From Rhodocyclaceae bacterium (GTDB lineage: Bacteria; Pseudomonadota; Gammaproteobacteria; Burkholderiales; Rhodocyclaceae), in NCBI GenBank assembly GCA_013791905.1, contig VMSX01000029.1, positions 248,001-312,000 on the forward strand: 64,000 bases of DNA. The letters run 5' to 3'. Numbering within the stretch: the first letter of the stretch is position 1; every line of letters starts with the position of its first letter. The notes beneath the pieces are model-generated. The model saw nothing but the letters and a program-made list of their open reading frames with translations. It was not told the origin of the DNA and did no database searches. Shown piece by piece: positions 60,909-64,000 of the stretch. A program made the translations under genes and the position numbers.

Positions 60909-61299
60909 AGGAAATGTGCGAAAGGCCGGCGTTCCGTGCGGCCTGCATGACGTCGATCACGCTCTGGTGCGTGGCCTTGGCATCGGCGTTGATGATGATG
61001 ACCGGTTCGCGTGCCCCTTCGGCGGCGCGGCGCAACACAACACCAATCGCCTCAACGCCGCCGGTCACTGGTAGCTTGTTCACCAGCACGCTGCCGCTGG
61101 CGGTGACTGCGACATCGATGTCGTTGGATTTGTCCTGTTGCGACTGAACGTCAGCAGTCGGCAGATTTATTTCAAGACCGGCGAATTTGGAATAGGTCGT
61201 GGTGACCATGAGAAAAATCAGGATCACCAGAAACACGTCGATCATCGGGATCAGATTGATCTCCGGTTCGGCGCGGGGACTGCCACGCTGGAAGTTCAT
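60883..61299 (-). CDS. exbD: ExbD/TolR-type biopolymer transport protein
   Basis: 138 residues from the ATG at 61299. One membrane helix (INLIPMIDVFLVILIFLMVTT), including the proton-carrying Asp, then a periplasmic domain (VIINADAKATHQSVIDVMQ). It forms the proton channel that powers TonB- or Tol-like systems with ExbB. Its ribosome site is the 3' arm of the element E stem. Confidence 0.93.
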   Translation of the reverse strand: MNFQRGSPRAEPEINLIPMIDVFLVILIFLMVTTTYSKFAGLEINLPTADVQSQQDKSNDIDVAVTASGSVLVNKLPVTGGVEAIGVVLRRAAEGAREPVIIINADAKATHQSVIDVMQAARNAGLSHISFATQQTQQ

Positions 61300-61308
61300 G
61301 ATGCCTCC
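61299..61308 (-). promoter_or_regulatory. exbD ribosome-binding site inside the element E stem
   Basis: On the minus strand GGAGG (61304-61308) is followed by CATC and the ATG, the same 4-base spacing as at lpdA, and it is paired in the hairpin. Confidence 0.65.
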
Positions 61309-61384
61309 GCCGGGCCGCCCCAAGGAGGTATCCGCCCACCGGTGGGGGGTAGCGAGCCGGTTTTGCGAGCGTGGGGGGCCATTG
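61300..61384 (-). repeat. Structured intercistronic element, copy E
   Basis: Fills the exbB-exbD gap. Stem with one G-T pair (61301-61308 and 61324-61331) around GCCGGGCCGCCCCAA on the plus strand, which reads TTGGGGCGGCCCGGC on the coding strand. A CCCCCCACGCTCGC stretch follows the exbB stop and the hairpin ends one base before the exbD ATG. Confidence 0.8.
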
Positions 61385-61990
61385 TTACTTGCGTTCCCCG
61401 TGCAGTAACTCGATCAGCTTCAAGGCTTGCAGCTCCATTTCAATCACGCAGCTATCGACAAACGCACGAAAATGCCGGTAGGCGATCATCGCCGGAATGG
61501 CAATGATCAGGCCAAACCCGGTGTTGTAGAGCGCGATGGAAATGCCATGCGCGAGTTGCTGGGGATTGTGACCGACGCCGGTGGCCGAGCCGAAAATCTC
61601 GATCATGCCGACGATGGTGCCGAACAGGCCCATCAGCGGTGCCATTGAGGCGATGGTGCCAAGGGTAGTAAGGAAACGTTCAAGTTCGTGGGCCACGCCG
61701 CGGCCGGCTTCCTCGACGGCATCCTTCATTATTTCGCGGGAACTGTTGTTATTCTTGAGACCTGCCGCGAGGATGCGCCCGAGTGGCGAATGGGCATTCA
61801 GCCGCGCCAGAAATTCTTCAGTGATCCCGCCACGCTGATATTCGGCAATGGCGCTTTGCAAGAGGCCGGGCGGTACGATTTTGGCGCGCCGCAATGCCGT
61901 GCTGCGCTCGATGATGAGTGCAACGGCAATGACGGAAGTTATCAGCAGAAACCAGATCGGCCAACCGGCAGCCTGAATGATTGAAAACAC
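61385..61990 (-). CDS. exbB: ExbB/TolQ/MotA-family proton channel protein
   Basis: 201 residues, three membrane segments. LTTLGTIASMAPLMGLFGTIVGMIEIF is the family core, followed by GISIALYNTGFGLIIAIPAMIAYRHF. Works with the ExbD-like protein. First gene of the exbB-exbD-lpxK-ycaR-kdsB run, which makes lipid A and envelope transport a shared theme. Confidence 0.93.
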   Translation of the reverse strand: MFSIIQAAGWPIWFLLITSVIAVALIIERSTALRRAKIVPPGLLQSAIAEYQRGGITEEFLARLNAHSPLGRILAAGLKNNNSSREIMKDAVEEAGRGVAHELERFLTTLGTIASMAPLMGLFGTIVGMIEIFGSATGVGHNPQQLAHGISIALYNTGFGLIIAIPAMIAYRHFRAFVDSCVIEMELQALKLIELLHGERK

Positions 61991-62146
61991 GGGCAGTCCT
62001 CCCGGACACTACTAGCAGAGCCAGCACTTTACTACGAACCGGGACAGGCCATGTTGCGTCGGCAATGCGGAAAAACAGCGGTTTCCCCCCTGTTGTCTTC
62101 GCTTGAAATGAAATTCTGCGCCAAGTCTGGCGCATACAATGACTGC

Positions 62147-63601
62147 ATGGATTCCGCCCCGGATATTGCCAATATTGTTGATGACTGGCTCAGGCAGTTT
62201 GCTGCCTATCCCGCCGCGCATGCTGCGCTGGCACCGGTTGCTGTCTTTCGCGAAATTGGCGCACCAGCCGATCTTTCCCTTGTCGTGCCAGCCCTTGCCG
62301 CGCTGGCTGCCGAGGCGTTGGCACGTGATCGTACGCTCTGGATCGTCACTGCCGACGATAGCCTGCTGCCCGATATCTCCAATGCCCTCGACCTGCGCTT
62401 GAGACCGCTTTGTCTGGTCCTGCCGGGGGCCGACTACGCTGGCAGCATTGCCCTGCGCGCCACTCTGTCGCTTCTGAAAAGTCGCCTGACGCGGGCTGCC
62501 GAGGATAGCAAAGGCCCGGCCTGGGCCGCCATGCGTACCCGCCTGCGCGTTGATGATGCACTCTGGCGCTCCTGTCTAGCCTGGAGTGCACGCGGACTCG
62601 ACCGCGAGACGCCGCCAGCGGCAATCGGCAGCCTGTTTCCGGTGCGCATCGGTCCGTGGGCATTGGCCGAGCGCCTTGCCGCTCCCGCCGATTGGGTGAT
62701 GCTGATTCAATCCGGCCAGTTACCGGAAACAGTCCGTACGCCATGGCCAGATGCAAGATGCACCCTGATGCTCGCCACAGGATTTGTCAGTGGTGTAACC
62801 AGTCTGGTTGTCGTTGATGAAGCTATCCGTCTACGTGCCGAAATCGAGGTGCTGGGCCAGGAATTGGCGGAAATGGAACTGGAACTCGCCACTGCGCAAG
62901 GCGAATTGGCCGGATTTACCGAGCGCTACCACGCGCTGATCGCCGGACGGATAGCCGACCTCGATCGCATTCAAGCCGACTTGGCGCAAGCCAAAATGCA
63001 GCGCACCCCTGACGACCCGGCCCTTGATATGGCCGCCCGACAAGCTGCGGCACGTGCTCAACAAACTCGCCGCGAAAGCGCCGCCTATGGTAACCGCGAT
63101 GCCAGTGGCGAACACTCAACGGAACAAGTTTTTAAACCCAGTAACGACCTGAAAAAGCGCTTTCGCCAGCTGGCGCAAAAAATTCATCCTGATCGTGCCT
63201 GTAATGAAGCTGATCGGGCTTGGCGCACCCAGCTGATGAGCGAGGCCAATCGCGCCTACCGCGCTGGCGACATTCGTAGTCTGGATGAGGTATTTGCTCT
63301 CTGGCTCGAAGGTCAGCACGGTAACCGATCAACGCTGTCGGGTGCCGTCCCCTCAGCGCCGACTTCCGCAGGCGTCGATGCGCTGGCTGCCGAGGTGACA
63401 AGAATCCGCCAGCGCCTTGTCGCCATCACTACCGAACTCGATCGGCTCTATGGTTCGAAACTCTACGAACTGTTTGCCGCTGTACGCGTCGCCGCAAAAC
63501 AGGGGCGTGACCTATTGCAGGAAATGGCCCAACGGCTGGACGGCCAGATAGAGCAGGCCAATAACGAACTGGACCGGCTGGATCCAGTCGCGGTGAGTTA
63601 A
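62147..63601 (+). CDS. J-domain and coiled-coil protein of unknown function
   Basis: 484 residues from the ATG at 62147; the frame is open 32 codons further up without a good start. Residues 1-210 have no domain that I recognise. A long coiled coil (about 222-290, LRAEIEVLGQELAEMELELA) leads to a J domain at about 330-395 with HPD at 347-349 (RQLAQKIHPDRACN) and EANRAYRAGD, followed by a second helical segment. A 22-nt repeat copy at residues 400-408 is read AVPSAPTS. It likely recruits DnaK to a client. It overlaps the convergent hydrolase gene by 4 bp. Confidence 0.8.
   Translation: MDSAPDIANIVDDWLRQFAAYPAAHAALAPVAVFREIGAPADLSLVVPALAALAAEALARDRTLWIVTADDSLLPDISNALDLRLRPLCLVLPGADYAGSIALRATLSLLKSRLTRAAEDSKGPAWAAMRTRLRVDDALWRSCLAWSARGLDRETPPAAIGSLFPVRIGPWALAERLAAPADWVMLIQSGQLPETVRTPWPDARCTLMLATGFVSGVTSLVVVDEAIRLRAEIEVLGQELAEMELELATAQGELAGFTERYHALIAGRIADLDRIQADLAQAKMQRTPDDPALDMAARQAAARAQQTRRESAAYGNRDASGEHSTEQVFKPSNDLKKRFRQLAQKIHPDRACNEADRAWRTQLMSEANRAYRAGDIRSLDEVFALWLEGQHGNRSTLSGAVPSAPTSAGVDALAAEVTRIRQRLVAITTELDRLYGSKLYELFAAVRVAAKQGRDLLQEMAQRLDGQIEQANNELDRLDPVAVS
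63344..63367 (+). repeat. Dispersed 22-nt repeat, copy 11 (in J-domain gene)
   Basis: GCCGTCCCCTCAGCGCCGAC then TTCC; a few changes. Read AVPSAPTS just after the J domain. Confidence 0.7.
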
Positions 63602-64000
63602 AGCAGGATTTCCAGACCCTCGCGCCCCAGCATGACTTCGCAGCCGGGCTCCGGATGGCGACTCATGGCTTCTGCAAAAACTCTTTCCAGTTCATCGTCA
63701 CTGCGGGTTGGTTCGTGGTGCGTGCAAATCAGTCGTTTGGCGCCAATGCGCTGCGCCAAATTTATGGCATGGTCAAAAGAACCATGCCCCCAACCGATCT
63801 TTGGCGGATATTCGGCCAGTGTGTAGGCTGTATCGCAGATCAGCAGATCCAGTTCACCTAGGGCGGCATACAGTTCGGTGTAACGGTGGTCGATCATTGC
63901 CTGATAGTTGGCGTGCTCGGGGTCATCGGGGGGGTAGATGTTGGTCCACGGTTCATGGTCACCGGTGAAAAACATCGATCGGCCATTGCACGCGACGCGG
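63598..64000 (-). CDS. Metallo-beta-lactamase-fold hydrolase (5' end outside window)
   Basis: The C-terminal half is visible. The frame is open to the right edge (RVACNGRSMFFTGDHEP), so the N-terminal HxHxDH motif lies outside. FTGDHEPW supplies the conserved Asp/His, and LICTHHEP the last His of the metal site. Similar enzymes are often beside two-component regulators; here it faces the J-domain gene. The substrate cannot be assigned. Confidence 0.85.
   Translation of the reverse strand, partial: RVACNGRSMFFTGDHEPWTNIYPPDDPEHANYQAMIDHRYTELYAALGELDLLICDTAYTLAEYPPKIGWGHGSFDHAINLAQRIGAKRLICTHHEPTRSDDELERVFAEAMSRHPEPGCEVMLGREGLEILL

Overview
The window looks like ordinary, gene-dense chromosome from a betaproteobacterium. 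It has high G+C, about 64 protein genes, one tRNA, and no transposase, integrase, phage module or CRISPR array that I can see. The exbB-exbD-lpxK-ycaR-kdsB-adk block, the aceE-aceF-lpdA operon in which LpdA carries its own lipoyl domain, the rpsT/murJ pair and the NnrS, Hox and argA genes all fit Rhodocyclales or a close relative. The genus is not certain. The metabolic content suggests a facultative anaerobe: an aerobic pyruvate dehydrogenase, a CoA-dependent 2-oxoacid oxidoreductase with its own NAD(P)-type flavoprotein, a bidirectional NAD-linked [NiFe]-hydrogenase, a proton-pumping pyrophosphatase beside a probable PPi-dependent phosphofructokinase, and polyphosphate:AMP phosphotransferase.

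Layout. 1-5450: a metal/redox neighbourhood (DUF302, DUF411, a Met-rich secreted protein, a SHOCT membrane protein, an RlmN-like radical SAM enzyme, DUF2182 and DUF1326, a membrane-anchored glutaredoxin). 5540-12035: an AEC transporter, a PanE-type reductase, a small HMA-like protein, a long MipA/OmpV protein, a DUF2721 protein, an HU gene read in frame from a GIY-YIG gene, and a CZB-GGDEF diguanylate cyclase. 12057-16708: 2-oxoacid oxidoreductase operon. 16820-21571: an HD-GYP response regulator followed by a hybrid histidine kinase. 21836-29317: aceE-aceF-lpdA, rpiA, phoU. 29522-33534: yggX, argA, PPK2-type phosphotransferase, rsmE. 33579-43316: DUF748 protein, thioredoxin-like protein, rarA, a small unknown, serS, mltF, tRNA-Ser(CGA), nnrS. 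43583-45888: infA, cold-shock gene, two small unknown proteins with a shared C-terminal tail, a second HU, a small lipoprotein. 46051-52404: hoxFUYHW with divergent hypD. 52472-61990: rpsT, murJ, hppA, pfp, adk, kdsB, ycaR, lpxK, exbD, exbB. 61990-64000: a J-domain/coiled-coil protein and a truncated metallo-beta-lactamase-fold gene.

The most unusual content is two dispersed repeat families. (1) A roughly 22-24 nt sequence (core GTCCCGCCAGCGCCGACTTT) occurs at least eleven times, in both orientations. Seven clear copies, and probably an eighth, lie inside unrelated genes (histidine kinase, aceF, lpdA, rsmE, nnrS, lpxK, a J-domain gene, perhaps hoxH). They are always read in one of two frames, giving AVPPAPTF-like or KVGAGGTA-like peptides, in what appear to be linkers or loops. 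(2) A structured intercistronic element occurs five times. It has a hairpin with a near-invariant 15-nt loop (TTGGGGCGGCCCGGC) and a stem that varies with compensatory changes. It begins at the stop codon of one gene and usually ends at the start codon of the next. In front of lpdA and exbD the stem itself supplies the ribosome-binding site.
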